A stretch of 54,487 nucleotides of DNA from NCBI RefSeq assembly GCF_002742445.1, contig NZ_NJNQ01000009.1, positions 1 to 54,487 on the forward strand. Reading direction: 5' to 3'. The position numbers and the translations under genes were made by a program. Source of the DNA: Bifidobacterium sp. N4G05. Its GTDB lineage: Bacteria > Actinomycetota > Actinomycetes > Actinomycetales > Bifidobacteriaceae. Positions 26,001-34,764 of the stretch are shown here, piece after piece. Position 1 is the first letter of the stretch. Each line of letters starts with the position of its first letter. The notes beneath the pieces were generated by a model. It was not told the origin of the DNA. It searched no databases and saw only the letters and a program-made list of their open reading frames with translations.

Positions 26001-26185
26001 TGTTTCATCGCGCGGCACGCGCGGGACGGTGAAACGTCGCTTGATTTCGTTCACTGCGTGACGCGTGCGACGGAATCCGCATTTGTGTATGGCTGCTCAC
26101 ATGTCCGATACATTTTTCCCAGCGAATTGACAGGAACACGCATCATTCCTCCAAGACTTGGGCGCTTATATAGAACATGTCAGCG

Positions 26186-26286
26186 GTTATGACGGCTGGC
26201 GAGGTTCCTGAAGAACCCCATAACTGAACCCTTCTTCTCTCTTCTCTCTCAGCCGGCGGCCCTTCTTCCGCCGGCTTTCTTTTTCT
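26186..26286 (+). terminator. Structured stretch ending in a strong intrinsic terminator
   Basis: AGCCGGCGG (26251-26259) pairs with CCGCCGGCT (26268-26276), followed by a T-rich tract (TTTCTTTTTCT), a textbook plus-strand terminator. Just upstream GTTATG (26186-26191) pairs with CATAAC (26219-26224) around an inner GGTTC/GAACC stem, and a pyrimidine-rich linker joins the two. No plus-strand gene precedes it, so it may end a small RNA. Confidence 0.7.
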
Positions 26287-26439
26287 GAACAGGATTCATG
26301 CGATTTGCGATTGATGCCGTTCTGAATGTGTAAAAAGAAACGGCCGACCGCGCTTATTGGCATATGGTCGACCGTTGCGATGTTTGTGATTATGCAGTGG
26401 TTGTGTGTGGTTGTGCGGTTGTGTGCTAGCGTTCGTGAG

Positions 26440-27531
26440 TTAGCAGCGCTCGTACGAGAATCTGCGCAGACGTTCGAAGCATTCCACGCTTTCCTCAAGC
26501 CATGGCATGCCGATCACGAACACATGGCCGAGTGTCTCGTGGCGGCGTGGCTTCGGGTCGAACAGTTCGAAATCGGCTCCCTTGCGTGCCAGTGCGGCGG
26601 CGAGCGCCAGATTATCGGCCTCAAGGAAATCGTCGCCACAGGTCACGATGAACAATGGCGGCAGGTCGACGTTGAACGCCAGGCCTTCGGCGGTGAGGAA
26701 CTTCGGGTCGGCGGCTTCGATGCCGTCGAAGAATTCGACGCCAAGCATCTGTTCGAGGCCGGTGCGGCGGTTCGGATCGTAACTAACGGTCAACTTGCTG
26801 CCCATGGTTTCCAATGATGCGGAACTGTACGCGCCGCACACGGGAGCCGCACCTGCGAATCCAATGCCGGAAGGCTCGTCAATGCCGAATGCGGCCGCAG
26901 CTTCGGCGTTGTTCTCAATCGCCAGCGTCAGCATGGTCAATGCGCCGCCAGCTGAATCGCCGGTGAGGAACACGGCGTTCGGGTCGACCGGATAATCCGC
27001 CAAATGTGCCTTGATCCAGCGCAATGCCGCTTGAACATCCGCCAACTGACCCTTCAGATCGGTCTGCGGGGCCGGGCGGTAATTCAGTGAGAACACGGCG
27101 AAGCCCGTTTCGGCCAGATGCACGTTGAAATTGCGGTTCAATTCCTTGTATCCATAGGTGAAACCGCCGCCATGTATATCGATGTACACCGGCAGTGTAT
27201 GCCCGCAACGTAGCACCGCGTCATGTGGCAGATACAGGTCGAGCAAATGCCCTCTGCACTGCCCGGCTTCCGCATCGTAGCCGCCGTCGGGAAGGTAAGG
27301 AATATCGTCGATTACGTCGATGCTTTCCGGTGTGTGCCACAGTTCGGAACGCGGGGTGTCAACCGCGATTGCACTGAAACGCATGTCGAGAATGCCTTGA
27401 AGTCGTGCTTCGGAAAGTCCTGCAAGATCGACGGTGGTTTCCGTCCAACGTTCCGCATGCTTGATCATCTCGTCGGTAAGACCATATTTTTCCGCATATT
27501 GCGCGATGATCGCCTGTTCATCCGCCATCAT
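26440..27531 (-). CDS. HSL-type alpha/beta-hydrolase (esterase)
   Basis: 363 residues, cytoplasmic. It has the hormone-sensitive-lipase-like pattern: oxyanion HGGG at 120-123 (YIDIHGGGFTYG), nucleophile S193 in GDSAGG, the acid in CGDDFLEAD and the catalytic His in TLGHVF. It would hydrolyse short-chain or acetyl esters; the natural substrate is unknown. The start at 27531 (ATGATG after GAAAGGA) is favoured over the longer frame reaching 27642, which has no ribosome site. It is divergent from the ABC exporter gene at 27931 across a 399-base gap. Confidence 0.88.
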   Translation of the reverse strand: MMADEQAIIAQYAEKYGLTDEMIKHAERWTETTVDLAGLSEARLQGILDMRFSAIAVDTPRSELWHTPESIDVIDDIPYLPDGGYDAEAGQCRGHLLDLYLPHDAVLRCGHTLPVYIDIHGGGFTYGYKELNRNFNVHLAETGFAVFSLNYRPAPQTDLKGQLADVQAALRWIKAHLADYPVDPNAVFLTGDSAGGALTMLTLAIENNAEAAAAFGIDEPSGIGFAGAAPVCGAYSSASLETMGSKLTVSYDPNRRTGLEQMLGVEFFDGIEAADPKFLTAEGLAFNVDLPPLFIVTCGDDFLEADNLALAAALARKGADFELFDPKPRRHETLGHVFVIGMPWLEESVECFERLRRFSYERC

Positions 27532-27930
27532 TGCCGTCCTTTCGTGATTTTTCATACGATTGCGGTCGTTGCCGTCGTCGGAATGCCGCACTTCGATATA
27601 TCGTACCGGTTCGATACGGAAAGCGCTACCGCAATCATCCATATTTCATTGCGTTCACAGCGAATTTATGCAACGATGCATGTGTTGATTTTACTGCGAT
27701 TGCGACACGCCGAAATCACCTACGTTGCATCGAAAAACGGTTCGCATAGAATGAGTCGCGTTTGCGAATCCGAACAGGGGTTTCGACCGAGAGAGACGGC
27801 AACGGGACGCTCGACGAACGACGGACGTGAATCGTAACGGCAACGAACAGCCGTAAGAGCAACGAATCAACGCAACAACAGCCCACGAAAACCTAAATAC
27901 CCAAGCAAACAATCTGAAGGAACGCTACGT
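27532..27930. other. Divergent intergenic region, esterase / ABC exporter
   Basis: No gene seen. It holds a possible exporter promoter (27725-27752) with a roughly 170-base leader and, near 27590-27620, palindromic pieces (CGATATATCG; TCGTACCGGTTCGATACG) that could bind a regulator. Ribosome site GAAGGA precedes the ATG at 27931. Confidence 0.5.
27725..27752 (+). promoter_or_regulatory. Possible promoter of the ABC exporter operon
   Basis: TTGCAT (27725-27730), 16-base spacer, TAGAAT (27747-27752). Confidence 0.5.
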
Positions 27931-28716
27931 ATGTACGTCGATCCGAATCGAAATACAGAAGCAGGCAACCTCAAATGGATCCTGCCATACTGCAAACCCG
28001 ACCTGCCGCGAGTTGCCGGCGCGATAGTGCTATTCTGCGTCAACAACACCATGGCTCTCATCATTCCGCTATTGTCGGGCCTCATTGTGGATCGTGTGAT
28101 CGTGCAAGGACACGTCGACGAACTGACACGACTGTGCATCATGATGATCGTGTTCACCATCGTGCGCGTCGCCTCACGCTACGGCTATCAAATGTGGATG
28201 GAACGTTTCGGACAGAACTCCGTATTTCGTCTCGTCAGCGACGAATACGAGAAACTGCACGAACTTGACTTCACATATTTCAACCACACACGCACCGGCG
28301 ACATTATGAGCCGCATGACCTCCGACACCGACGCCATCCGCCACGCGTTGAGCTGGGTGAGCTACCAGGTGCTCGACTGCGTGGTCATGTTCGTCGGCGC
28401 GCTCGCCATGATGTTTACCATCGACTGGCGTCTCGCGCTCGCGCTCGCATGCGTCACGCCGTTCATTTTCATTCTTACGCGCGGACTTTCCACGCACGCA
28501 AGGCCGCTGTTCTTCGCCATCCGCAACTCGCTTGCCGAAATGAATTCGATGGTCGAAGAAAACATCGAAGGCAACCGTGTGATCAAAGCGTTCGTACGCG
28601 AACCGTACGAAACCGAAAAATTCGACGAACGCAACGACGATTACATGCAACGCAACATGGCTCAGGCCTACAACAGCCGCAAATACATGCCGTGGCTTGA
28701 TGCTCATGTACGGTAA
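27931..28716 (+). pseudogene. ABC exporter half-transporter, N-terminal fragment (split by tet(W) element)
   Basis: 261 codons ending in a stop within the inserted element; the last native codon begins at 28699. The fragment carries the first transmembrane spans of an ABC_membrane domain (IVLFCVNNTMALIIPLLSGLIVD; WVSYQVLDCVVMFVGALAMMF) and the coupling segment EYEKLHELDFTYF. It lacks the last spans and the whole nucleotide-binding domain, so on its own it should be non-functional. The remainder is at 31478-32650. Joining GA (28699-28700) to C at 31480 gives PWLDGLGFSLQL in frame and a 646-residue protein, the normal length for this family. Confidence 0.92.
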
Positions 28717-28724
28717 GGAAGCAA
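28701..28724 (+). repeat. Left terminal inverted repeat of tet(W) element
   Basis: 24-bp imperfect partner of 31454-31477 (19/24). Begins TGCTCATGT and ends GGAAGCAA. Confidence 0.85.
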
Positions 28725-28787
28725 GCAACCGAAAACAAGAGATAGACCGCCAGCACTACACTATTCCGAACCAAAGACCAAAAGATA

Positions 28788-28831
28788 AGCATTGTGGGAA
28801 AATCTAAACTTTTGGATTTTCCTACAATGCC
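28788..28831. promoter_or_regulatory. Large stem-loop inside left part of tet(W) element
   Basis: GCATTGTGGGAAAATC pairs with GATTTTCCTACAATGC with one mismatch and a 10-base loop. It may block read-through transcription from the host gene into tet(W), or be part of the original upstream region of the cassette. Confidence 0.65.
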
Positions 28832-29034
28832 AACTACGGCGGAATCCCTCCCACTCCTTATATCTTTCTGTATACATTGAATTTGTATTTAGTAAAATGC
28901 AGACAACACCACGGATCGGCTTTTGGTTGGACAATTCCAACCAAACACCACAGCAGACAGCAGAAAACATTCTGAACGCTAGGAAGCCGGTATGATTGTT
29001 ACATATAAGGGGAAGAAAAATTTCTTTTAGGTAC

Positions 29035-29063
29035 TTGCTTTCCTAAAACTGATGTGATACAAT
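29035..29063 (+). promoter_or_regulatory. tet(W) promoter
   Basis: TTGCTT (29035-29040), 17-base spacer, TACAAT (29058-29063), about 290 bases upstream of tet(W), with leader peptides and an attenuator between. Confidence 0.75.
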
Positions 29064-29091
29064 GATTTAATCCAGAAAAGGAGTAAAAAAT

Positions 29092-29115
29092 ATGCGGCAA
29101 GGTATTCTTAAATAA
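29092..29115 (+). CDS. tet(W) leader peptide 1 (MRQGILK)
   Basis: Seven codons after AAAAGGAG: MRQGILK-stop. The same short peptide is, from memory, found upstream of tet(M) in Tn916. Its GTATTCTT is complementary to AAGAATAC (about 29187-29194), so ribosome position here could switch leader folding. Confidence 0.6.
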   Translation: MRQGILK

Positions 29116-29252
29116 AACTATAATCAAATAGTGGGAACAAAGGATTATGATAGCTCCTTTTGTAGGGGCTTAGTTTTTTGTACCCAATTCAAGAATACTT
29201 TTGCCTTATCAATTTTGACATATCCCCAAAAACAGCAATCACAAACAGGTGT

Positions 29253-29297
29253 ATGCTGTATATGTGTATGTCCGCAACTTATAATCCCCAGTGGTAA
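29253..29297 (+). CDS. tet(W) leader peptide 2 (MLYMCMSATYNPQW)
   Basis: Fourteen codons ending in the left arm of the attenuator: MLYMCMSATYNPQW-stop. A ribosome stalled here by tetracycline would cover the left arm of the terminator at 29284 and let transcription continue. The role is inferred from the tet(M)/tet(O)-type leader layout; no clear ribosome site was identified. Confidence 0.5.
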   Translation: MLYMCMSATYNPQW

Positions 29298-29323
29298 AAG
29301 TATTTTACTGCTGGGGATTTTTA
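29284..29323 (+). terminator. Transcription attenuator of tet(W)
   Basis: ATCCCCAG (29284-29291) pairs with CTGGGGAT (29311-29318), with an inner TAAAA/TTTTA stem, followed by TTTTT. This is the attenuator position typical of ribosomal-protection tet genes. Confidence 0.8.
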
Positions 29324-29356
29324 TGCCCTTTGGGGCTGTAAAGGGGGGACAATCAC

Positions 29357-31276
29357 ATGAAAATAATCAATATTGGAATTCTTGCCCATGTAGACGCTGG
29401 AAAGACGACCTTGACGGAGAGCCTGCTATATGCCAGCGGAGCCATTTCAGAACCGGGGAGCGTCGAAAAAGGGACAACGAGGACGGACACCATGTTTTTG
29501 GAGCGGCAGCGTGGGATTACCATTCAAGCGGCAGTCACTTCCTTCCAGTGGCACAGATGTAAAGTTAACATTGTGGATACGCCCGGCCACATGGATTTTT
29601 TGGCGGAGGTGTACCGCTCTTTGGCTGTTTTAGATGGGGCCATCTTGGTGATCTCCGCTAAAGATGGCGTGCAGGCCCAGACCCGTATTCTGTTCCATGC
29701 CCTGCGGAAAATGAACATTCCCACCGTTATCTTTATCAACAAGATCGACCAGGCTGGCGTTGATTTGCAGAGCGTGGTTCAGTCTGTTCGGGATAAGCTC
29801 TCCGCCGATATTATCATCAAGCAGACGGTGTCGCTGTCCCCGGAAATAGTCCTGGAGGAAAATACCGACATAGAAGCATGGGATGCGGTCATCGAAAATA
29901 ACGATGAATTATTGGAAAAGTATATCGCAGGAGAACCAATCAGCCGGGAAAAACTTGCGCGGGAGGAACAGCAGCGGGTTCAAGACGCCTCCCTGTTCCC
30001 GGTCTATTATGGCAGCGCCAAAAAGGGCCTTGGCATTCAACCGTTGATGGATGCGGTGACAGGGCTGTTCCAACCGATTGGGGAACAGGGGAGCGCCGCC
30101 CTATGCGGCAGCGTTTTCAAGGTGGAGTATACAGATTGCGGCCAGCGGCGTGTCTATCTACGGCTATACAGCGGAACGCTGCGCCTGCGGGATACGGTGG
30201 CCCTGGCCGGGAGAGAAAAGCTGAAAATCACAGAGATGCGTATTCCATCCAAAGGGGAAATTGTTCGGACAGACACCGCTTATCCGGGTGAAATTGTTAT
30301 CCTTCCCAGCGACAGCGTGAGGTTAAACGATGTATTAGGGGACCCAACCCGGCTCCCTCGTAAAAGGTGGCGTGAGGACCCCCTCCCCATGCTGCGGACG
30401 TCGATTGCGCCGAAAACGGCAGCGCAAAGAGAACGGCTGCTGGACGCTCTTACGCAACTTGCGGATACTGACCCGCTTTTGCGCTGCGAGGTGGATTCCA
30501 TCACCCATGAGATCATTCTTTCTTTTTTGGGCCGGGTGCAGTTGGAGGTTGTTTCCGCTTTGCTGTCGGAAAAATACAAGCTTGAAACAGTGGTAAAGGA
30601 ACCCACCGTCATTTATATGGAGCGGCCGCTCAAAGCAGCCAGCCACACCATCCATATCGAGGTGCCGCCCAACCCGTTTTGGGCATCCATCGGACTGTCT
30701 GTTACACCACTCCCGCTTGGCTCCGGTGTACAATACGAGAGCCGGGTTTCGCTGGGATACTTGAACCAGAGTTTTCAAAACGCTGTCAGGGATGGTATCC
30801 GTTACGGGCTGGAGCAGGGCTTGTTCGGCTGGAACGTAACGGACTGTAAGATTTGCTTTGAATACGGGCTTTATTACAGTCCGGTCAGCACGCCGGCGGA
30901 CTTCCGCTCATTGGCCCCGATTGTATTGGAACAGGCATTGAAGGAATCAGGGACGCAACTGCTGGAACCTTATCTCTCCTTCACCCTCTATGCGCCCCGG
31001 GAATATCTTTCCAGGGCTTATCATGATGCACCGAAATACTGTGCCACCATCGAAACGGTCCAGGTAAAAAAGGATGAAGTTGTCTTTACTGGCGAGATTC
31101 CCGCCCGCTGTATACAGGCATACCGTACTGATCTGGCCTTTTACACCAACGGGCAGAGCGTATGCCTTACAGAGCTGAAAGGATATCAGGCCGCTGTCGG
31201 TCAGCCGGTCATCCAGCCCCGCCGTCCAAACAGCCGCCTGGACAAGGTGCGCCATATGTTTCAGAAGGTAATGTAA
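29357..31276 (+). CDS. tet(W): Tetracycline resistance ribosomal protection protein Tet(W)
   Basis: 639 residues, the standard length. It is an EF-G-like GTPase that binds the ribosome and dislodges tetracycline. G-domain motifs: AHVDAGKTT (10-18), DTPGH (74-78), NKID (128-131); RGITI (52-56) lies in switch I. The sequence agrees with Tet(W) as I recall it along the whole length, apart from a few substitutions, so it should be functional. ATG follows GGGGGGA. The leader has two short peptides and an attenuator, so expression is probably induced by tetracycline. The gene lies in the same direction as the ABC exporter gene it interrupts. Confidence 0.98.
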   Translation: MKIINIGILAHVDAGKTTLTESLLYASGAISEPGSVEKGTTRTDTMFLERQRGITIQAAVTSFQWHRCKVNIVDTPGHMDFLAEVYRSLAVLDGAILVISAKDGVQAQTRILFHALRKMNIPTVIFINKIDQAGVDLQSVVQSVRDKLSADIIIKQTVSLSPEIVLEENTDIEAWDAVIENNDELLEKYIAGEPISREKLAREEQQRVQDASLFPVYYGSAKKGLGIQPLMDAVTGLFQPIGEQGSAALCGSVFKVEYTDCGQRRVYLRLYSGTLRLRDTVALAGREKLKITEMRIPSKGEIVRTDTAYPGEIVILPSDSVRLNDVLGDPTRLPRKRWREDPLPMLRTSIAPKTAAQRERLLDALTQLADTDPLLRCEVDSITHEIILSFLGRVQLEVVSALLSEKYKLETVVKEPTVIYMERPLKAASHTIHIEVPPNPFWASIGLSVTPLPLGSGVQYESRVSLGYLNQSFQNAVRDGIRYGLEQGLFGWNVTDCKICFEYGLYYSPVSTPADFRSLAPIVLEQALKESGTQLLEPYLSFTLYAPREYLSRAYHDAPKYCATIETVQVKKDEVVFTGEIPARCIQAYRTDLAFYTNGQSVCLTELKGYQAAVGQPVIQPRRPNSRLDKVRHMFQKVM

Positions 31277-31326
31277 AGATACATAATCGTCAAGACGGCA
31301 ACAATCAGAAGTTATGGAGGGTAACA

Positions 31327-31374
31327 ATGGAATATAGTAAGGAAGATTTATTACAGCTTTGTCGGCAAGATTGA
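31327..31374 (+). CDS. Short ORF downstream of tet(W) (MEYSKEDLLQLCRQD)
   Basis: Fifteen codons after GGAGGGTAACA. The start MEYSKEDLLQL resembles the small ORF that follows tet(M) in Tn916 (orf6), here cut short by a stop after RQD. Probably a relic carried along with tet genes. Confidence 0.5.
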   Translation: MEYSKEDLLQLCRQD

Positions 31375-31395
31375 CTTGCCCGAATAACCGCCCGA

Positions 31396-31442
31396 CCTAT
31401 CCGACACAATGGCCAAGTGTCGGATAGGAACGGCAAAATTTT
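31396..31442 (+). terminator. tet(W) terminator
   Basis: CCTATCCGACAC (31396-31407) pairs with GTGTCGGATAGG (31417-31428); a T-run (ATTTTTT) follows 10 bases later. It limits read-through from the cassette into the host exporter gene. Confidence 0.8.
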
Positions 31443-31453
31443 TTGCACTTCTA

Positions 31454-31477
31454 TTGCTTCTTTATCACACATAAGCA
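31454..31477 (-). repeat. Right terminal inverted repeat of tet(W) element
   Basis: Inverted imperfect partner of 28701-28724; on the plus strand it ends CACACATAAGCA, directly followed by the duplicated GA. Confidence 0.85.
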
Positions 31478-32650
31478 GACGGATTGGGATTCTCGCTGCA
31501 GCTGATCACGCTCGGCCTCGGCGGATTCCTGGTGATCACCGGGCGCATGACGCTTGGCGATCTCGTGGCGTTCAATTCCTACCTGTGGATGATCGACGGG
31601 CCGGTGCGCCAATCCGGATGGCTGATCAACGACTGGCAGCGTTTCAACGCATCCTGCATCAAAATCCGCAAACTGCTCACCTCTCAGTCGCACATCACGG
31701 AAAAGCCGGGAGTCGGCGCAAAAGCGAATACCGCGACTACGAATGCGAACAACGCCAACAATGCCAACGGTGCAAACGATGCAACTGGCAACATCTCGCA
31801 ATCGCAGGCGACGTTTACAACGTCGGCGACACAAGCGGCGCAGACAACACAGGTAACGACTAACACGACCCGCATCGCCGGAAGCATCGACTTCCAGCAT
31901 GTCAGCTTCGCCTTCCCCGACGAACCGAACACCCCCGTGCTTGAAGACGTGGATTTCCATGTTCCGGCAGGTGCCAAACTTGGCATTCTCGGCGAAACCG
32001 GCGCGGGCAAATCCACCCTTGTCAACCTCATCTCCCGCTTCTACGACCCCACCGAAGGCCATGTGCTCATCGACGGCGTCGACGCGCGAGACTGGCCGCT
32101 TGCCGCACTGCGCTCGCAAGTCTGCGTCGTCGCGCAAGACACGTTCCTGTTCTCCGACACCATTGGCGGCAACATCAGCTTCGGTGTGGGCGAACAGCGC
32201 GAATACGACGAACAGTACATTCGCCGCATGGCCACCATCGCTGGCGCGGACGGCTTCATCCGTAGCATGCCGGAAGGTTACGATACCGTGGTTGGAGAGC
32301 GCGGCGTCGGCCTTTCCGGCGGGCAAAAACAGCGCCTGAGCCTCGCCCGTGCGCTTGCGGACAATCCGTCGATCCTCATCATGGACGATACGACCAGCGC
32401 CGTCGATATGGAAACGGAAGCGGAAATCCAGCGCCATCTGCGCGAACTGGACGAACAGAAAACCATCGTCACCATCGCACATCGTATTTCATCGGTGAAA
32501 GATTCCGATCTGATCCTCGTGCTTGAGCATGGCCGCATTGTGGAGCGCGGCACGCATGACGAACTGGTGGCCGCGCACGGCCGATATTGGGAGATCTACT
32601 ACAAGCAGCTCGGCTTGCAGGCGGGTCGTTCGCAAGGTTTCGAAGCGTAG
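31478..32650 (+). pseudogene. ABC exporter half-transporter, C-terminal fragment (split by tet(W) element)
   Basis: Continues the frame of 27931-28700. It carries the last membrane spans and a complete nucleotide-binding domain: Walker A GETGAGKST, signature LSGGQ, Walker B LIMDD, H-loop AHRIS. The catalytic Glu after Walker B is Asp (MDDTTSAVD), as in the degenerate site of heterodimeric exporters. Between membrane and ATPase domains is a Asn/Thr/Ala-rich linker of about 60 residues. A TTG at 31484 could start a fragment, but no ribosome site is visible. The protein would normally pair with the product of 32681-34483. The T-run terminator just upstream makes strong expression of this fragment unlikely. 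Confidence 0.9.
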
Positions 32651-32680
32651 GCGCGGGAAAGCAGGAAAGGGGGAAAACCC

Positions 32681-34483
32681 ATGGCAAAACGTAACACATA
32701 CCGCGAAGATGAAGAGCTGGAAGAACAGATCAACCTGCATGATATTCTGCGCATCGGCGTCTATGTAAAGCCGTATATGTCACGAATCATACGCATTCTT
32801 GCCGTCGTCGTCATGATGAGCTGCATTGCGGTAGTCGTGCCATATTTGACGAAAATCATGATTGACAGCGCGATTCCGTCGAAAAATCTCACCTTACTTG
32901 GTGAATTAACGGGGTTGATGGCCGTACTTATTGTGATTTATGAGTTTGGATTGCGTTATCGTACCGTCGAAATTACTCGCGTCGGTCAGCTCATGTTGAA
33001 AGACATGCGCCGCGATATTTTCACGCATATTCAGACGCTGCCGTTCAGCTATTTCGATTCGCGTCCGCACGGCAAAATCCTGATTCGCGTGGTCAATTAT
33101 GTGAACACTCTTTCCGACACGTTGAGTTCCGGTTTGATCAATGTGATTTCCGACGTGTTCACGTTCCTGATCACCTTGGTGGTCATGTTTGTGGTCGATT
33201 GGCGGCTTGCGCTGTTCAGCCTGGTGCTCTTCCCGTTCCTGATCGCGTGGGTGCTGGTATTGCAGCATTTCCAGCGCCGCGCGTATCAGGTGTTGTCGAA
33301 CAAGCAGAGCAATCTCAACGCGTTCATTCACGAGTCGATCGCCGGCGTGAAAACCACGCAGACCTTCGCTCAGGAGGCGGCGCAGTTCAAAACCTTCCAG
33401 GAGCAGCAGAACGACGTGCGCACTTCGTGGATGAAGGCCGTGCACATCCAGTTCCTCATGTGGCCGGGCATTCAGACCATTTCCGTCATGACGATCGCGT
33501 TCATCTACTATGTGGGCGTCACGGGCTTCGGCGCGGTGAACGTTTCCACCGGCGTGCTGATCGCGTTCGTTGGCTATGCGAATAATTTCTGGAATCCGGT
33601 GATCAGCATCGGCAATTTCTACAATCAGCTGATCACCTGTTCCGCATATCTTGAGCGTATTTTCGAAACGCTTGACGTGCAGCCGGAGATTCGTAACGCG
33701 CCTGACGCGACTGAACTGCCGCAAATCGAAGGTCGCGTCGATTTCAACGATGTCATCTTCCGTTACGAGCCTGACGGTCGCAATATTCTCAATCTGGTCG
33801 ATCTGCATGTTGAACCAGGCAGCACCGTTGCGTTGGTTGGCCCGACCGGTGCCGGCAAAACCACGATTATCAACCTGCTGTCGCGTTTTTACGACGTTGC
33901 AGAAGGGTCGGTGACGATTGATGGGCATGACGTGCGTTCGGCCACATTGGAATCGTTGCGTCGGCAGATGGGCGTCATGCTGCAGGATACGTTCATTTTC
34001 TCCGGCAATGTGCGCGAGAACATTCGTTACGGCAAGTTGGATGCGACCGATGCTGAGATCGAAGCGGCCGCGAAGGCGGTGCATGCGCACGAGTTCATCA
34101 TGGATTTGCCGAACGGATATGACACGGTGGTGGAGGAGCGTGGTTCCACGCTTTCCGCAGGTCAGCGCCAGTTGATCGCGTTTGCCCGCGTGCTTCTGGC
34201 CGATCCGCGTATTCTGATTCTCGACGAAGCCACGTCGAACATCGATACGCGTACCGAAGAGGCGCTTCAGGCCGGATTGAACCACCTGCTGAAGGGACGC
34301 ACGAGCTTCATCATCGCGCACCGACTGTCCACCATCGAGAACGCAGACATGATCTGCTACATCGACCATGGGCAGATCGTAGAACAAGGCAACCACGCCG
34401 AGCTGCTTGCCAAGCGTGGTGCCTATTATCGCCTCTACGACTCCCAATACGCCATGATTAGGCCTGATCAGGGCTTGGGCTGA
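32681..34483 (+). CDS. ABC exporter half-transporter, intact partner
   Basis: 600 residues: six-span ABC_membrane domain (about 30-320) and an ATPase domain with Walker A GPTGAGKTT, Q-loop QDTF, signature LSAGQ, Walker B LILDEATSNID and H-loop AHRLS. The catalytic Glu is present, so this subunit supplies the competent catalytic Glu (half-sites are shared in such dimers). It lies 30 bases after the disrupted subunit, with AAAGGGGGAAAACCC before the ATG. In heterodimeric exporters of the LmrCD/BmrCD/TM287-288 type one subunit has a degenerate site, which fits this pair. Substrates (drugs, peptides or lipids) cannot be inferred. With its partner split, the exporter is probably lost in this strain, or this subunit works alone. 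Confidence 0.93.
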   Translation: MAKRNTYREDEELEEQINLHDILRIGVYVKPYMSRIIRILAVVVMMSCIAVVVPYLTKIMIDSAIPSKNLTLLGELTGLMAVLIVIYEFGLRYRTVEITRVGQLMLKDMRRDIFTHIQTLPFSYFDSRPHGKILIRVVNYVNTLSDTLSSGLINVISDVFTFLITLVVMFVVDWRLALFSLVLFPFLIAWVLVLQHFQRRAYQVLSNKQSNLNAFIHESIAGVKTTQTFAQEAAQFKTFQEQQNDVRTSWMKAVHIQFLMWPGIQTISVMTIAFIYYVGVTGFGAVNVSTGVLIAFVGYANNFWNPVISIGNFYNQLITCSAYLERIFETLDVQPEIRNAPDATELPQIEGRVDFNDVIFRYEPDGRNILNLVDLHVEPGSTVALVGPTGAGKTTIINLLSRFYDVAEGSVTIDGHDVRSATLESLRRQMGVMLQDTFIFSGNVRENIRYGKLDATDAEIEAAAKAVHAHEFIMDLPNGYDTVVEERGSTLSAGQRQLIAFARVLLADPRILILDEATSNIDTRTEEALQAGLNHLLKGRTSFIIAHRLSTIENADMICYIDHGQIVEQGNHAELLAKRGAYYRLYDSQYAMIRPDQGLG

Positions 34484-34764
34484 TTAAGGCTGACTGGGCT
34501 AATCCGTCCGGGCTGGTTTGACTCGATTGGCTTGATTGCCCCGTGCGATATTCGTACGATTCGCGGAATGCGCATGCGATTCGTGCGATGATTGCACCTT
34601 TGCTTTGCCGAAATGCATTTGCCGAAATCCTGTTGCTGAACGTTTCCTGAATGCCTGTAGACACGCATGCACGCTATGCCCTGTTTTCCGCCTAAGCTAG
34701 TGGAGGTACGTCAAACGATACACGTTAATAAGCAGGCGGTATCCGAAGCGCGAAGGAGATGGCA
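34484..34764. other. Intergenic region upstream of GH36 gene
   Basis: 281 bases. GGCTGATTAAGGCTGACTGGG forms short direct repeats just after the exporter stop. AAACGATACACGTTA (about 34713-34727) is a dyad that could be a LacI operator for the galactosidase. GAAGGAG precedes the start. No gene seen. Confidence 0.45.

Larger units (their letters stand above)
25698..26439. other. Gene-poor region with ATPase relic and a structured terminator
   Basis: Between two minus-strand esterase genes. It contains a TGTGCAG repeat near 25786, a degenerate DUF4143-type ATPase fragment (25809-26000), a folded stretch (26186-26224) and a strong terminator (26251-26286). No intact gene is supported. Confidence 0.65.
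28701..31477 (+). mobile_element. tet(W)-carrying element with terminal inverted repeats and no transposase
   Basis: 2777 bp. The left end (28701-28724, TGCTCATGTACGG...) and the inverted right end (31477-31454, TGCTTATGTGTGA...) match at 19 of 24 positions, all differences being transitions. GA is present directly outside both ends (28699-28700, 31478-31479), and removing one GA plus the element restores the disrupted gene frame exactly, which fixes the borders. Inside: tet(W) with its leader, a short downstream ORF and a terminator. No transposase, integrase or relaxase frame is present, so movement must rely on enzymes in trans. Base composition and codon use resemble Firmicutes tet genes rather than the host. 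Confidence 0.88.

Noticed and set aside
26186..26224. tRNA gene or remnant
   Set aside because: GTTATG/CATAAC and GGTTC/GAACC stems look tRNA-like at first, but there is no cloverleaf, anticodon arm or acceptor end.
28792..28995. Protein-coding gene upstream of tet(W)
   Set aside because: The frame overlaps a large stem-loop, has no ribosome site and shows no recognisable domain. A 32-codon ATG frame at its end (MQTTPRIGFWLDNSN...) could be a relic of a mobile element but cannot be named.
29131..29562. 143-residue ORF over the tet(W) leader
   Set aside because: It crosses the attenuator and the tet(W) start in another frame; the leader structure and Tet(W) itself explain the sequence.
28701..31477. 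Tn916-type conjugative element
   Set aside because: Leader and downstream ORF resemble the tet(M) surroundings, but there is no integrase, excisionase or conjugation gene, and the ends are inverted repeats with a 2-bp duplication.
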